Of a stretch of DNA of 64,000 nt, positions 1 to 8,362 are shown one piece after another (the first letter of the stretch is position 1; every line of letters begins with the position of its first letter). The notes beneath the pieces are model-generated. The model made no database searches. It saw only the letters and a program-made list of their open reading frames with translations, and was not told the origin of the DNA. The stretch covers positions 1 to 64,000 of the forward strand of contig NZ_JANFAK020000004.1 of NCBI RefSeq assembly GCF_024721315.2, given 5' to 3'. The position numbers and the translations under genes were made by a program. Origin of the DNA: Streptomyces sp. Isolate_45. Its GTDB lineage: Bacteria > Actinomycetota > Actinomycetes > Streptomycetales > Streptomycetaceae.

Positions 1-74
<74 letters not shown>

Positions 75-87
75 CCGGTGCGCGTCG

Positions 88-894
88 TCAGTCGATCCGA
101 ACGACCTGGAAGGCCTCGGCCATGCGCCCCGCGGGCAGCCCGGCCGAGCGCGCGTGGTCACCGAGCCAGCTCCGCAACAGCCCCGCCAGGTCGTCGAAGT
201 GCGCGGTCTGCGAGGTGTGGATGCGCAGGGCCTCCACCTTGCGGTCGAAGACGGGAGTGACGTCGACGTAGCGGTTCGGCGTGGGACCCGTCATCAGCCA
301 CAGTTCCGGGACGATCCACGGTTCCAGCCCTTCCTCCTTGAGGAGGGACGGATGCGCGAACGGGTTCCGCGCCTCGGGGTAGATCGCCCGCAGGGCGGCG
401 TCGCCCACCGCGCGGTGGTCGGGGTGCAGGTCGGCGATCCGCCCCCAGTTGATCTCGGGGCTCGGTATGACGGCGCGCTGCGGGCGGACCTGCCGGATCA
501 CCCGGCACAGGTCGCGGCGCAGCTCCAGGTTCGATTCGACGTAGCTGTCGGGATAGCCGAGGAAGCGGACGTCGTCGACGCCGCTGCGCTTGGCCGAGTG
601 GACCTGCTCGGCGCGCCGGAGGTCGCCCATGGCCTGGCGCGGGAGCTGCTCGTCGTATCCGCCGGCGCCACCGTCGGTGACGATGCAGTACGTCACCCGG
701 GTGGTGCCCTGCGCGATCCACCGCATGACCGTCCCGCTGACGCAGAACTCGATGTCGTCCGGGTGCGCGGCCACGACCAGCAGGGATTCCGGTGCGCTCA
801 GGTCTGTGCGATCGGTCGCGAAGTGTTCCATGGGATCAGCGTGTTGGGCGCGGACCTGGGCCGCAAGGCGGGCCCTCTGGCGTACTCGCGACAT
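88..894 (-). CDS. PIG-L / LmbE-family zinc deacetylase
   Basis: A 268-residue protein of the PIG-L/LmbE fold, which includes MshB and hydrolyses N-acetyl groups on amino sugars in a Zn-dependent way. The metal-binding signature AHPDD is at about residues 43-47 and HPDH at about 157-160. The ATG at 894 was chosen because longer in-frame starts add only Arg/Pro-rich low-complexity sequence. The gene is divergent from a MetRS-like gene, and an MshA-like glycosyltransferase follows that. This context suggests it deacetylates a GlcNAc-inositol-like pseudodisaccharide. The family call is firm; the substrate is inferred. Confidence 0.88.
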   Translation of the reverse strand: MSRVRQRARLAAQVRAQHADPMEHFATDRTDLSAPESLLVVAAHPDDIEFCVSGTVMRWIAQGTTRVTYCIVTDGGAGGYDEQLPRQAMGDLRRAEQVHSAKRSGVDDVRFLGYPDSYVESNLELRRDLCRVIRQVRPQRAVIPSPEINWGRIADLHPDHRAVGDAALRAIYPEARNPFAHPSLLKEEGLEPWIVPELWLMTGPTPNRYVDVTPVFDRKVEALRIHTSQTAHFDDLAGLLRSWLGDHARSAGLPAGRMAEAFQVVRID

Positions 895-1019
895 GACATC
901 TCTACGCCACCGCGCAGCCCGGAGGCCCCACCGGGCCGTCCGGGGGAGGGGTCGTGGCGGCCCGGGCCCTCCTGGCGTTTCCACGCATGGCGTGAACGCG
1001 CAAGCGTTAATCAGACCGC

Positions 1020-1048
1020 TTGGTTCGTTTCTCTGTCACGCTTTGTAT
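1020..1048 (+). promoter_or_regulatory. Candidate promoter for the MetRS-like gene
   Basis: In the divergent region 895-1155, TTGGTT (1020-1025) is followed after 17 bases by TTGTAT (1043-1048). This is a modest match to the -35/-10 consensus, about 110 bases upstream of the ATG at 1156. Confidence 0.3.
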
Positions 1049-1155
1049 GGGCACCCCGCTCTCCCCGGGCCCTCCCGCGGCGTGCGGGGCGGGCCTCCGC
1101 CCCTTCCGTTCCGAGCCTCGCTGCGTACTTCGCACCACAGCGTCAAGGAGGTCCC

Positions 1156-2730
1156 ATGAGCACCCCCGTATGGATCACCGCGACCCCACCGGCCACCCAC
1201 GGCGAACTTCACGTCGGCCATCTCGCAGGACCGTACGTCGCCGCGGATGTGCTGTCCCGGTACCTGCGGGCCGAGGGCGAGCCCGTCCTGTTCACCACCG
1301 GTACCGCCGACCACACCAGTTCCGTCCACGTCCGCGCGCTCCGCGCCGGCCGCAAGCCGGAGGAGGTCGCCGAGGGTTACCGCGAGGCGATCACGGCCGA
1401 CTGGCTGCGCTCGGGCGTCGAGTTCGACCACATCGTGCGCCCCCGCCAGGACAAGGGCTACGGGCGCTGGTTGGCGAACCTGTTCCGGCGGCTCCACGCG
1501 GAGGGCGTCATCGCCGCCCGCACCCGCCTGACACCGTACTGCGAACCCTGCGGGCGCTGGCTCCACGGAGCGCACGTCACCGGCTCCTGCCCGCACTGCT
1601 CCGCCCCCAGCGACGGCGGCATGTGCCACGAGTGCGCCCGCCCCAACGACGGCGGCGACCTGCTGGATCCGCAGTGCGTCCAGTGCGGGTCCCCGGCCAC
1701 GCCCCGGCGCTGCCGCCGCCTCTACATCCCCCTGGAACCGCACCGCGAGGCCCTCGCCGCCTACTGGGCCGCCACCGGCCTCCCACCGCGCCTGGCCGCC
1801 CTGTGCGAGTCCCTTGCCGAGGACGGCCTGCCCGACGTCGCAGTGTCCCACCCCGCCGGGTGGGGGCTGCCCGTACCGGTCGAGGGTTTCCCCGAGCACC
1901 GTATCGACGGCTGCTTCGAGGCAGCCGCGATGCACCTCTTCGGGCACGGCGACCGGCCGCTGCCCGAACGGGCCATTCACTTCTGCGGCTTCGGCCACGC
2001 CTTTTGTCACGCGGTCCTGCTGCCCGTCCTCCTGTTCGCCCAAGGGGTCGAGCTGCCGCAGCGGTTCTGCGTCAACGAGGCGTACGTCATCGACGACCAG
2101 GCACTGTCCTGGGGGGCCGGGGAGAAGGCCTGGGCGCTGGACCTGATCACCGAGTACGGTTCGGACACCCTGCGCCGGCACGTCCTCCAGGCGCGCCCCG
2201 TGGCCGCCCGCACCGCGTTCCACACCGACCGGCTGGCAGCCGCCCGCCGCGAACTGGACGAGAGCTGGAACAACTGGCTGTCGCGCCTGTTCGCCGCGGT
2301 GAGGGAGGAGTGCGCCGGCCTGGTTCCGCCCGCGCTGCCCGGCGGCGCCGGCTGGGACGTACTGGAACGGCGGCTGCTGCGCGGGGTGGAGGACCTGCGC
2401 GAGGCCTACTCACCCGAGGCGTTCGACCCCCGCAGGGCGATGGCCCTGCTCGACGAGATGGTCCGGTCGGCCTCCGACTTCGGCCACGTCAACGCGCACG
2501 AGGCCCACCGACCCACCGCGGGACGCCGACACCTGCCCGTCCTCGCGGCCCAACTGGCCGTGGCCCGCGCACTCGGCGCCTGGGCACGGCCGGTCATGCC
2601 CGAGGGCGCGGACCGACTGGCCGCCGCGCTCGGGGTCGAACCGGGCGGTCCGGTCTCCGCCGCCGTGCTCGCCCCGCCCGCACCGGGCACCAGGCTGGCA
2701 CCGCCCTCGGGACCGGTGTTCGGCTTCTGA
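1156..2730 (+). CDS. Methionyl-tRNA synthetase-like class I ligase, degenerate KMSKS
   Basis: A 524-residue paralogue of MetRS. The HIGH-type motif is HVGH at residues 19-22. A double zinc-knuckle insertion has Cys pairs at 129/132, 145/148, 157/160 and 174/177, as in MetRS. A short helical C-terminal domain resembles the anticodon-binding domain. Where KMSKS is expected (about 315-320) the sequence reads QALSWG, so the ATP-handling loop is not canonical. AGGAG lies just before the ATG at 1156. It sits between a deacetylase and an MshA-like glycosyltransferase. In mycothiol synthesis the equivalent step uses MshC, a CysRS paralogue, so an amino-acid:amino-sugar ligase is a plausible role. A secondary MetRS (for example a resistance copy) is the alternative, but the missing KMSKS argues against normal charging. 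Confidence 0.85.
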   Translation: MSTPVWITATPPATHGELHVGHLAGPYVAADVLSRYLRAEGEPVLFTTGTADHTSSVHVRALRAGRKPEEVAEGYREAITADWLRSGVEFDHIVRPRQDKGYGRWLANLFRRLHAEGVIAARTRLTPYCEPCGRWLHGAHVTGSCPHCSAPSDGGMCHECARPNDGGDLLDPQCVQCGSPATPRRCRRLYIPLEPHREALAAYWAATGLPPRLAALCESLAEDGLPDVAVSHPAGWGLPVPVEGFPEHRIDGCFEAAAMHLFGHGDRPLPERAIHFCGFGHAFCHAVLLPVLLFAQGVELPQRFCVNEAYVIDDQALSWGAGEKAWALDLITEYGSDTLRRHVLQARPVAARTAFHTDRLAAARRELDESWNNWLSRLFAAVREECAGLVPPALPGGAGWDVLERRLLRGVEDLREAYSPEAFDPRRAMALLDEMVRSASDFGHVNAHEAHRPTAGRRHLPVLAAQLAVARALGAWARPVMPEGADRLAAALGVEPGGPVSAAVLAPPAPGTRLAPPSGPVFGF

Positions 2731-2861
2731 CCGGGCCGCGGACCCCCACCCCGCGAACGGCAACATGGTACGACGACACCATCCCCCTCTTCGCCGCGTG
2801 AACCCGCGCCGGTCACACGGCGGTACGGGGCACACGAGGCCCCTGCCCGTAGGAGCTCCAC

Positions 2862-4196
2862 GTGTCCCTGCGCGTCGCCATGCTCAGCGTCCACACCTCG
2901 CCGCTGCACCAGCCCGGCACCGGGGACGCGGGCGGCATGAACGTCTACATGGTCCAGCTCTCCCGCGCACTCGCCGAACTGGGCGTCGAAGTCGACCTGT
3001 TCACCCGCTGTCGGGGTGAGGCCAGGCCGCGGTGGGCCGACCTCGGCCCCGGCATACGGCTGCGCCACCTGGAGGCCGGTCCGCGCGCCCCCCTGCCCAA
3101 GGAGGACATGCCCGCCCTGGTGGTGCCGTTCTCGCTGGCGCTGCTCAAGGAGGAACGGCGCTACGACCTGGTCCACTCCCACTACTGGCTGTCCGGGCAG
3201 GCCGGCCGCATCGCGGCCGTCGGCTGGCGCGTGCCGCTGGTGCACACCGCCCACACCCTGGCCCGCGTGAAGAACGCCGCGCTCGCGGACGGCGACACCC
3301 CGGAGCCGCCCTCGCGGATCCGCGGCGAACACCAGGTGGTCGGCTCCGCCGACCGGCTGATCGCCAACAGCGGTGACGAGGCGAGGGCGTTGCGGGAACT
3401 GTACGGAGCGGACGCCGGCCGGACGGAGATCGTCCGGCCAGGCGTCGACCTGCGTACGTTCGTTCCCGGCCGCGGACGGGCCGCGGCGCGGGCCGCACTC
3501 GGGCTTCCGGTCGACGCGTTCGTACCCCTCTACGCCGGCCGCATCCAGCCCCTCAAAGGACCGGACGTGATGGTGCGGGCCGTCGCCGAACTGCTGAGGG
3601 AGGCTCCGGAACTGCGTCGGCGGACCATCGTCCCCGTCGTCGGCGGGAACTCGGGGGCCGGTCCGCGCGGCGACGCCTGGGAACTGGCAAGGGAGTTGGG
3701 GGTGTCGGACGTACTGCGCCACTTCCCGCCCGTGCCGCCGGCCGAGCTGGCCCGGTGGTACCGGGCGGCGGACGTCCTCATGGTCCCCTCGCGCAGCGAG
3801 TCCTTCGGACTGGTGGCCCTGGAGGCGCAGGCGTGCGGGACCCCCGTACTGGCCTCGGCCGTCGGTGGACTGCCGACCGCCGTGCGGGACGGCCTGACGG
3901 GCATGCTCGTCCACGGCAACGACCCGGTGGAGTACGCCCGGTGGTTGCGCTGGTTCGCGGAACACCCGCAGGCGGGCGCCGTCATGGGCAGAGCGGCGGT
4001 CGGACACGCCCGATCCATGAGTTGGCAGACCGCGGCCGCCCGGACCCTGGACGTCTACCGGGACGTACTGTGCGCGGAACGGTCGGGACCCGGAATGAAT
4101 GAGGCAGGAGCGACGGCACGCTCCTGCCTCGCCGACGCCTCTCTCCTGGAGGGTCGAGAAGGTCGGAATTCCACCCTAGCAGCTCTTTTGAGCTGA
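2862..4196 (+). CDS. MshA-like GT4 glycosyltransferase
   Basis: A 444-residue GT-B glycosyltransferase closely resembling MshA, which joins UDP-GlcNAc to inositol-3-phosphate as the first step of mycothiol synthesis. Seen near the N-terminus is HQPGTGDAGGMNVY, then VHSHYWLSGQ, the sugar-nucleotide site SRSESFGLVALEAQACGTP and a GT4 E-x7-E arrangement. The GTG start at 2862 has AGGAG six bases upstream. The last ~40 residues run through a perfect hairpin (4101-4130) and look unlike MshA, so the native stop may have been lost. It is probably a paralogue, because the enzyme sits in an accessory cluster. The family is firm; the product is inferred. Confidence 0.88.
   Translation: MSLRVAMLSVHTSPLHQPGTGDAGGMNVYMVQLSRALAELGVEVDLFTRCRGEARPRWADLGPGIRLRHLEAGPRAPLPKEDMPALVVPFSLALLKEERRYDLVHSHYWLSGQAGRIAAVGWRVPLVHTAHTLARVKNAALADGDTPEPPSRIRGEHQVVGSADRLIANSGDEARALRELYGADAGRTEIVRPGVDLRTFVPGRGRAAARAALGLPVDAFVPLYAGRIQPLKGPDVMVRAVAELLREAPELRRRTIVPVVGGNSGAGPRGDAWELARELGVSDVLRHFPPVPPAELARWYRAADVLMVPSRSESFGLVALEAQACGTPVLASAVGGLPTAVRDGLTGMLVHGNDPVEYARWLRWFAEHPQAGAVMGRAAVGHARSMSWQTAAARTLDVYRDVLCAERSGPGMNEAGATARSCLADASLLEGREGRNSTLAALLS
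4101..4130 (+). terminator. Perfect 12-bp hairpin inside the 3' end of the glycosyltransferase
   Basis: GAGGCAGGAGCG (4101-4112) and CGCTCCTGCCTC (4119-4130) form a perfect 12-bp stem with a 6-base loop. The structure looks like a terminator but lies within the reading frame ending at 4196. A TGA in the +1 frame lies immediately before it, fitting a shifted native stop. Confidence 0.55.
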
Positions 4197-4439
4197 CCAA
4201 AGGTGCGCAACTGTAACGTCTCCGTAAACCCCTTGCGAAGTGCGCAGAATTGGCGCGGAGACGTCACTGACGCATGCCCTTGCGGGATTCTCCTGCAAGG
4301 ACTCCAGTTCCACCTCAGGTGCGCTAAAGAAACCTGGTCCGACCGGGCCCGGCATACGACAATGGAGATGTCTTCGAAGGAATTCCGGCGGCACGGATCC
4401 GCGAGGACGGAATCGACCTTTCACATTCCTGGAGGAATC
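4197..4439 (+). promoter_or_regulatory. Upstream region of the 39-aa peptide gene with an inverted repeat
   Basis: This 243-base non-coding stretch is less GC-rich than its surroundings. It contains ACGTCTCC (4216-4223) and its exact complement GGAGACGT (4257-4264), 33 bases apart, which may be an operator or an mRNA hairpin. No strong -35/-10 pair could be assigned. Confidence 0.4.
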
Positions 4440-4559
4440 ATGTCGGCAGCGCACACCACCGCACTCCGCGCGAACGCCCGCCACGCCGCCCCCGCCCATC
4501 GGGCCTGTACCGCCGCCGCCCGGCCGGCGGCCCGGTCGAACGGCAACGGCTGGGACTGA
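4440..4559 (+). CDS. 39-residue small peptide ending in NGNGWD
   Basis: A short ATG frame preceded by an excellent ribosome site (GGAGGAATC, then ATG) and followed 24 bases later by a strong terminator. The peptide is basic and Ala/His/Arg-rich, has one Cys (residue 23) and ends in NGNGWD. It has no obvious signal sequence. It lies downstream of the MshA-like gene and converges with a LuxR/TrmB-like regulator. Possible roles are a signalling peptide, a modified-peptide precursor or a small regulator; none is shown by the sequence. The translation signals are strong evidence that it is made. Confidence 0.6.
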   Translation: MSAAHTTALRANARHAAPAHRACTAAARPAARSNGNGWD

Positions 4560-4582
4560 ACCGCCCGGACGGGTCCCGCGAC

Positions 4583-4622
4583 GAGCCCCGCAATCGCCCC
4601 CGGGCGGCCGCGGGGCTTTTCC
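4583..4622 (+). terminator. Rho-independent-type terminator after the small peptide
   Basis: GAGCCCCGC (4583-4591) pairs with GCGGGGCT (4610-4617) across a GC-rich loop and is followed by TTTTCC. It separates the small peptide gene from the convergent regulator. Confidence 0.7.
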
Positions 4623-4700
4623 TTCGGGCCGCCCGGAGTGTTGCGGCCGTATTTCGGGCGGGGCTCCCGGAAGGGGTGTCCGGGGTCGATGGGGGGTGAA

Positions 4701-5753
4701 TCAATCAAGCCATCCGAGCCGCTGTGCCCGTACCCCGGCCTCGAAACGGCTCGACGCCCCCATTTCCTGCATCAACTCGGACAGCATGCGGCTCACCGTC
4801 CGCAGGGAAACCCCCAGGTTCCGGGCGACCTTCTCGTCCTTCATTCCCGAGGCGAGCATCTTGAGCGCGGCCCGCTGCTGCTCGGACAGCCCGTCGCCGC
4901 CGAGTTCCGGTGCGACGTCGTCCCCGTACGGTGTCGCCGCGTGCCAACAGTGCTCGTACAGCGCCAGGTAGGAGCGGACCAGGGCGGGGCCGCGGGCGAG
5001 GATCGCGCCGGCCGACCGGTCGTCGGGGTGTACGGGCAGTACGGCGAACTGCTGGTCCGCGATGATCATGTTCATCGGGGCGGCGGGGGACAGTCGGATC
5101 TCGACCCCGGCCTCGACCCGGCGGCGCAGCATCTCCACCGCCTCCGGCGAGGTGGTGATCCGCTGGTGGTAGATGGCGCGGATGCGCACCCCGTTGTCGA
5201 TCTGCCTGCGGTCCCGGCTGAGCACCCGGTCGGCGACCTCCCGCACCAGGGCCGTCACGTGCATGGAGGTCAGGTCGTGGCGGATGACGTCCGTGATGTC
5301 CTCCAGCACCTGCTGGATCCGTCCGTAGTCGTCGATGATCTCGACCTCGACCTCGGAACCGCTCAGCGAACCGGGGCGCAGGAACTTCCCGACCAACGTC
5401 TCCAGGGCGCTGTACGTCCGGTCGGACTCGTCCAGGTGCTCGCGCAGCCGCTCGCGTTCGCGTTGCAGCATCCGCAACAGGGCGATCTCCGGGTCGACCA
5501 CGGCCACCGCGTCCGGCCCGGGTTGCCAGGCCCCCGACTGGAGGTCGGCGCGGGTGGCGTGGGTGATGCCCGTCGGCACGATGAGGCCGAGGGTGATCAG
5601 CTCCGCGCGCCACCGTTCCCGCTCCTCGGGGGCCAGTCCGAGCTCCGCGAAGACGTCGTTGAGGTTGGACACCCCGCGCAGGCGCAGCTGCTGATAGAGG
5701 GCCAGCACCCTGTCGGCCGACTGGACGCCGTCCCTGCCATCGCCCGTTGCCAT
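4701..5753 (-). CDS. LuxR-type HTH regulator with TrmB-like N-terminal domain
   Basis: A 350-residue transcriptional regulator. Residues ~10-65 resemble a winged-helix TrmB-like domain. A central ~200-residue region contains a ligand- or PLD-like segment. The C-terminal ~60 residues form a LuxR HTH (LASGMKDEKVARNLGVSLRT). The ATG at 5753 is preceded by GAGGGG and, further up, a TAAGAT -10-like box. A Crp-type palindrome lies at 5838-5853. The gene converges with the 39-aa peptide gene, so the peptide or the mycothiol-like product may be its effector; this is inference. Confidence 0.82.
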   Translation of the reverse strand: MATGDGRDGVQSADRVLALYQQLRLRGVSNLNDVFAELGLAPEERERWRAELITLGLIVPTGITHATRADLQSGAWQPGPDAVAVVDPEIALLRMLQRERERLREHLDESDRTYSALETLVGKFLRPGSLSGSEVEVEIIDDYGRIQQVLEDITDVIRHDLTSMHVTALVREVADRVLSRDRRQIDNGVRIRAIYHQRITTSPEAVEMLRRRVEAGVEIRLSPAAPMNMIIADQQFAVLPVHPDDRSAGAILARGPALVRSYLALYEHCWHAATPYGDDVAPELGGDGLSEQQRAALKMLASGMKDEKVARNLGVSLRTVSRMLSELMQEMGASSRFEAGVRAQRLGWLD

Positions 5754-5837
5754 TGCGAAGCGACCCCCTCATCTTACGAATCGACAGTCACACTTTGGCA
5801 CATGCCCGCGAGGGAGTCCCCGCCCCCGGGAAAAGGA

Positions 5838-5853
5838 TGTGACCGGCGTCACA
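5838..5853. promoter_or_regulatory. Crp-type palindrome TGTGA-N6-TCACA
   Basis: TGTGACCGGCGTCACA is a perfect match to the Crp half-sites (TGTGA-N6-TCACA) and also to the Streptomyces form GTG-N6-GNCAC. It lies 85 bases upstream of the LuxR/TrmB-like start at 5753. Confidence 0.5.
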
Positions 5854-5987
5854 CGTCCTGCCCGGGGTGCGCGGCCGCGCCGCGGACCTGCCGGGACGGG
5901 GTGGTGCCGGGGTGCCCGCCGGGACGATCGCGGGCCCAACTCCCCTGCTTACGGGGCGGGTCGGTTCGTCCTCGGCGTCGGTCGGTG

Positions 5988-6425
5988 TCAGTCCCGTGAC
6001 GCGCTCAGGCAGTCGGGGCACAGCCCCTTGAAGATGACCTCCGCGTCGTCCATCCGCCACGACCGGAGTTCCCCGCCCGCCGGCTTCGGGACCTCCACCC
6101 GCACGTTCTCCACGCGACCGCACCGCAGGCAGAGCGCGTGCTGGTGGGGTGGGCCCGAGACCTCGAAGACGGCCGGCAGCCCCGGGCGGTCGAACTTCGT
6201 CGCCAGGCCGGTCTCCAGGAAGTGCCGCAGCATTTCGTAGACGGCCTGGCTGGTCAGGGTGCCCAGCCGCTCGCGGGCGGTGGCCGTGATGGACTCGACG
6301 TCCATGTGGCCGCCCGCCGCCAGCACCTGGAGCACTTCGAGGCGCGGGCCGGTGACGCGCAGACCCACGTCGCGAAGGCGCTGGATCACCGCCTCGCGGC
6401 CGGTCGACTCCTCCACGACAGCCAT
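5988..6425 (-). CDS. Fur-family metalloregulator (CatR/PerR-like)
   Basis: A 145-residue Fur-family repressor. The N-terminal winged helix is followed by a dimerisation domain with the structural zinc site CLRCG and CPDC at the C-terminus. The internal segment PPHQHALCLRCG is typical of the family. The ATG at 6425 is preferred, because the longer TTG frame at 6458 has no spaced ribosome site. Actinobacterial members often sense peroxide and sit next to a catalase, but none is present here, so its targets are unknown. Confidence 0.85.
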   Translation of the reverse strand: MAVVEESTGREAVIQRLRDVGLRVTGPRLEVLQVLAAGGHMDVESITATARERLGTLTSQAVYEMLRHFLETGLATKFDRPGLPAVFEVSGPPHQHALCLRCGRVENVRVEVPKPAGGELRSWRMDDAEVIFKGLCPDCLSASRD

Positions 6426-6515
6426 CGCTGCGCCCCATCCGTCATCTGGTCCGCTCAAACCTTTGGGGGCATCGTACCTCTTGCCCGGCCTTGTGGAGGG
6501 GGTGCGTGGCGGCCG

Positions 6516-7418
6516 TCAGGCGCGGGCCCGGCAGACGAGCAGGACGCTTTCGGTCCGCTCGTCGACGCGGTGGTGCCCGCGGTGGTCCACCCGGAGCCCC
6601 GCCGCGCGCAGCTCCGCTTCGAGACGCTCGGCGTCCACGATCCACTTCCGTGTCGTCCGGACCACGCGCTCGGTGCTCAGCTTGCCGGTGCGCACGCAGT
6701 GGTAGGAGACCCGTTCGCTCATGTCGTCCAGGTCGAAGACCTGGCGGGCCACGGCCCACTCCTCGATGCCGTCGAAGCGGGGGACCGGGAAGGCCCAGGT
6801 GCGCACCGGCTCCTCGGACAGCCCCTGCCGCCGGTGTGCCGTGAAGTCGAGGGCGAGCGCCCCGCCGGGTTCCAGGTGGGCGGCGATCTCCCGCAGCAGC
6901 CCGGGCCGGGCGGGCGGCGGTACCGCCGCGATCATCGTGCCGGCCAGCAGCGCCAGCCGGTACGTGCGCCGCAGCCGCAGCTCCGCCAGATCGGCCCGGG
7001 TCGTGACCAGGCGGCGCGCCACCTGGGGCCCGATCCGCCGGCCCCAGGCCCGCAACCGCTCCAGGCAGTCGGCGTCCCGGTCCACGGCCTCGACGGAGAA
7101 GCCCTGGCGGGCGAACGGGACCGCCAGCCGGCCGGAGCCGCAGCCCAGGTCCAGGACCGGGCCGCCGCAGCGCCGGGCGAGGCTCAGGTAGCGGACGATG
7201 TCCGCGCTGTGCGGGCCCAGCAGCGCGTCGTGCAACCAGACCGCGTCCTCGTCGGCGGGGGCGGTCGATTCCAGGCCGGGCAGGAAGTCCGCGGGCGCCG
7301 GCACGGCGCCTCCGGTCGGGTACGCGGCCGGCGGCGCCGCCAGGGGCGCCGCGTGTGTGGTGGGCGCGGTGGGCACGACCGGCATGACGGGCAGGAAGGT
7401 GCCGCTCGGTGTGTGCAT
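6516..7418 (-). CDS. Class I SAM-dependent methyltransferase
   Basis: A 300-residue protein with a ~55-residue Pro/Ala-rich leader. The methyltransferase motif I VLDLGCGSGRLAVPFA is at about residues 96-111, with an acidic motif II (VEAVDRDADCL) and LEPGGALALDF after. CCTGGAGGAGCG directly before the ATG at 7418 fixes the start. The substrate is unknown and its neighbours do not indicate one. Confidence 0.85.
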   Translation of the reverse strand: MHTPSGTFLPVMPVVPTAPTTHAAPLAAPPAAYPTGGAVPAPADFLPGLESTAPADEDAVWLHDALLGPHSADIVRYLSLARRCGGPVLDLGCGSGRLAVPFARQGFSVEAVDRDADCLERLRAWGRRIGPQVARRLVTTRADLAELRLRRTYRLALLAGTMIAAVPPPARPGLLREIAAHLEPGGALALDFTAHRRQGLSEEPVRTWAFPVPRFDGIEEWAVARQVFDLDDMSERVSYHCVRTGKLSTERVVRTTRKWIVDAERLEAELRAAGLRVDHRGHHRVDERTESVLLVCRARA

Positions 7419-7727
7419 CGCTCCTCCAGGGGCTCGCTCGGTCCTACCGTCCGGGCGGGGCTCCCGTGCCGTCGGGAACCTGTCGCCGCTGGTGAAATCC
7501 TGTCCTGCGGCGCGGGGGTTGGGCCAGAGCGGCGGGCTGCGTGAACACGCGATGGCGTGGATCTGCCACGCCCGCCGGGCCGCGGGGCGGGCGGTGCGTC
7601 GGGAGCGCGGAAGTCGACCGACCGGGCGCGCGGCAGCCTTCGGGTCGGGCCGGCCGGGCACGTCGCGGGAGCCCCGACCACACGCGGGAGCCCCGACCGC
7701 GTGGGAGCCGCAGGATCAGGCCAATCG
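7419..7727. other. Intergenic region, no gene seen
   Basis: This 309-base gap upstream of the methyltransferase shows only a short direct duplication, in which GGGAGCCCCGACC occurs twice near 7668-7700. No promoter or RNA gene could be assigned. Confidence 0.5.
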
Positions 7728-8207
7728 TCAGAGCGTGCGGCCGAGCCGGAGCGGGGTCAGCGCGGTGAAGCCGTGGTGGGTGAAGAACGGCAGGGCCGGG
7801 GCCCGTTCGACGGGGAGGCCGATGCGCTGGGCCGTGGCCCCGTGTGCCCGCATCCGGTCGGTGGCGGCCGCCAGCAGGGCCGTGCCGACGCCCTCCCGGC
7901 GGCGGGCCGGAGTCGTGCACAGGGCGTAGACCTCGCCCTCCGAGGCGACGGGCACACCGCCCGAGACCGCTCCCACGACGGCGCCGTCCGGACCGGCCGC
8001 GACCAGCCAACCGAGCCAGCCGGGCGCCCCGCCCGGAATTCCAATTTCCGCTCTTATGCGGGGCAGCGAGCAATGGTCCGACACCAGGCGGCCGACACGG
8101 ATTTCACCGAGGGCGCTGCCGTAGTCCTCGCGAATCGCGTCGGCGAGGAGCCGGGATATCGCCGTCGCGTCGCCGGGCGCTGCCGTCCGCACGTCAGCCA
8201 GCAGCAT
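7728..8207 (-). CDS. GNAT-family N-acetyltransferase
   Basis: A 159-residue single-domain GNAT. The acetyl-CoA-binding motif A is visible as ALCTTPARRREGVGTALL, with FFTHHGFTAL as the C-terminal strand. The ATG at 8207 begins at the conserved fold; a longer frame adds an unrelated N-terminus. The substrate is unknown. Confidence 0.85.
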   Translation of the reverse strand: MLLADVRTAAPGDATAISRLLADAIREDYGSALGEIRVGRLVSDHCSLPRIRAEIGIPGGAPGWLGWLVAAGPDGAVVGAVSGGVPVASEGEVYALCTTPARRREGVGTALLAAATDRMRAHGATAQRIGLPVERAPALPFFTHHGFTALTPLRLGRTL

Positions 8208-8362
8208 TTGTTCCGCCCCTCTCGCCGCACCGGTCCTGAGCCCGCACGCGCCCAGAATAGCGGGCAATTCGAGTGGTCGGGGGCAAGGTGAAATCTACGA
8301 ATTGGCTTAGTAAATAGCCGGGTTGGGGGGAACGTAGGTGGAAGGGCCGGGCGCAGCCGCTA

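Noticed and set aside
1156-2730. A second housekeeping or drug-resistant MetRS
   Set aside because: Not excluded, but the missing KMSKS and mshA-like neighbours make tRNA charging unlikely.
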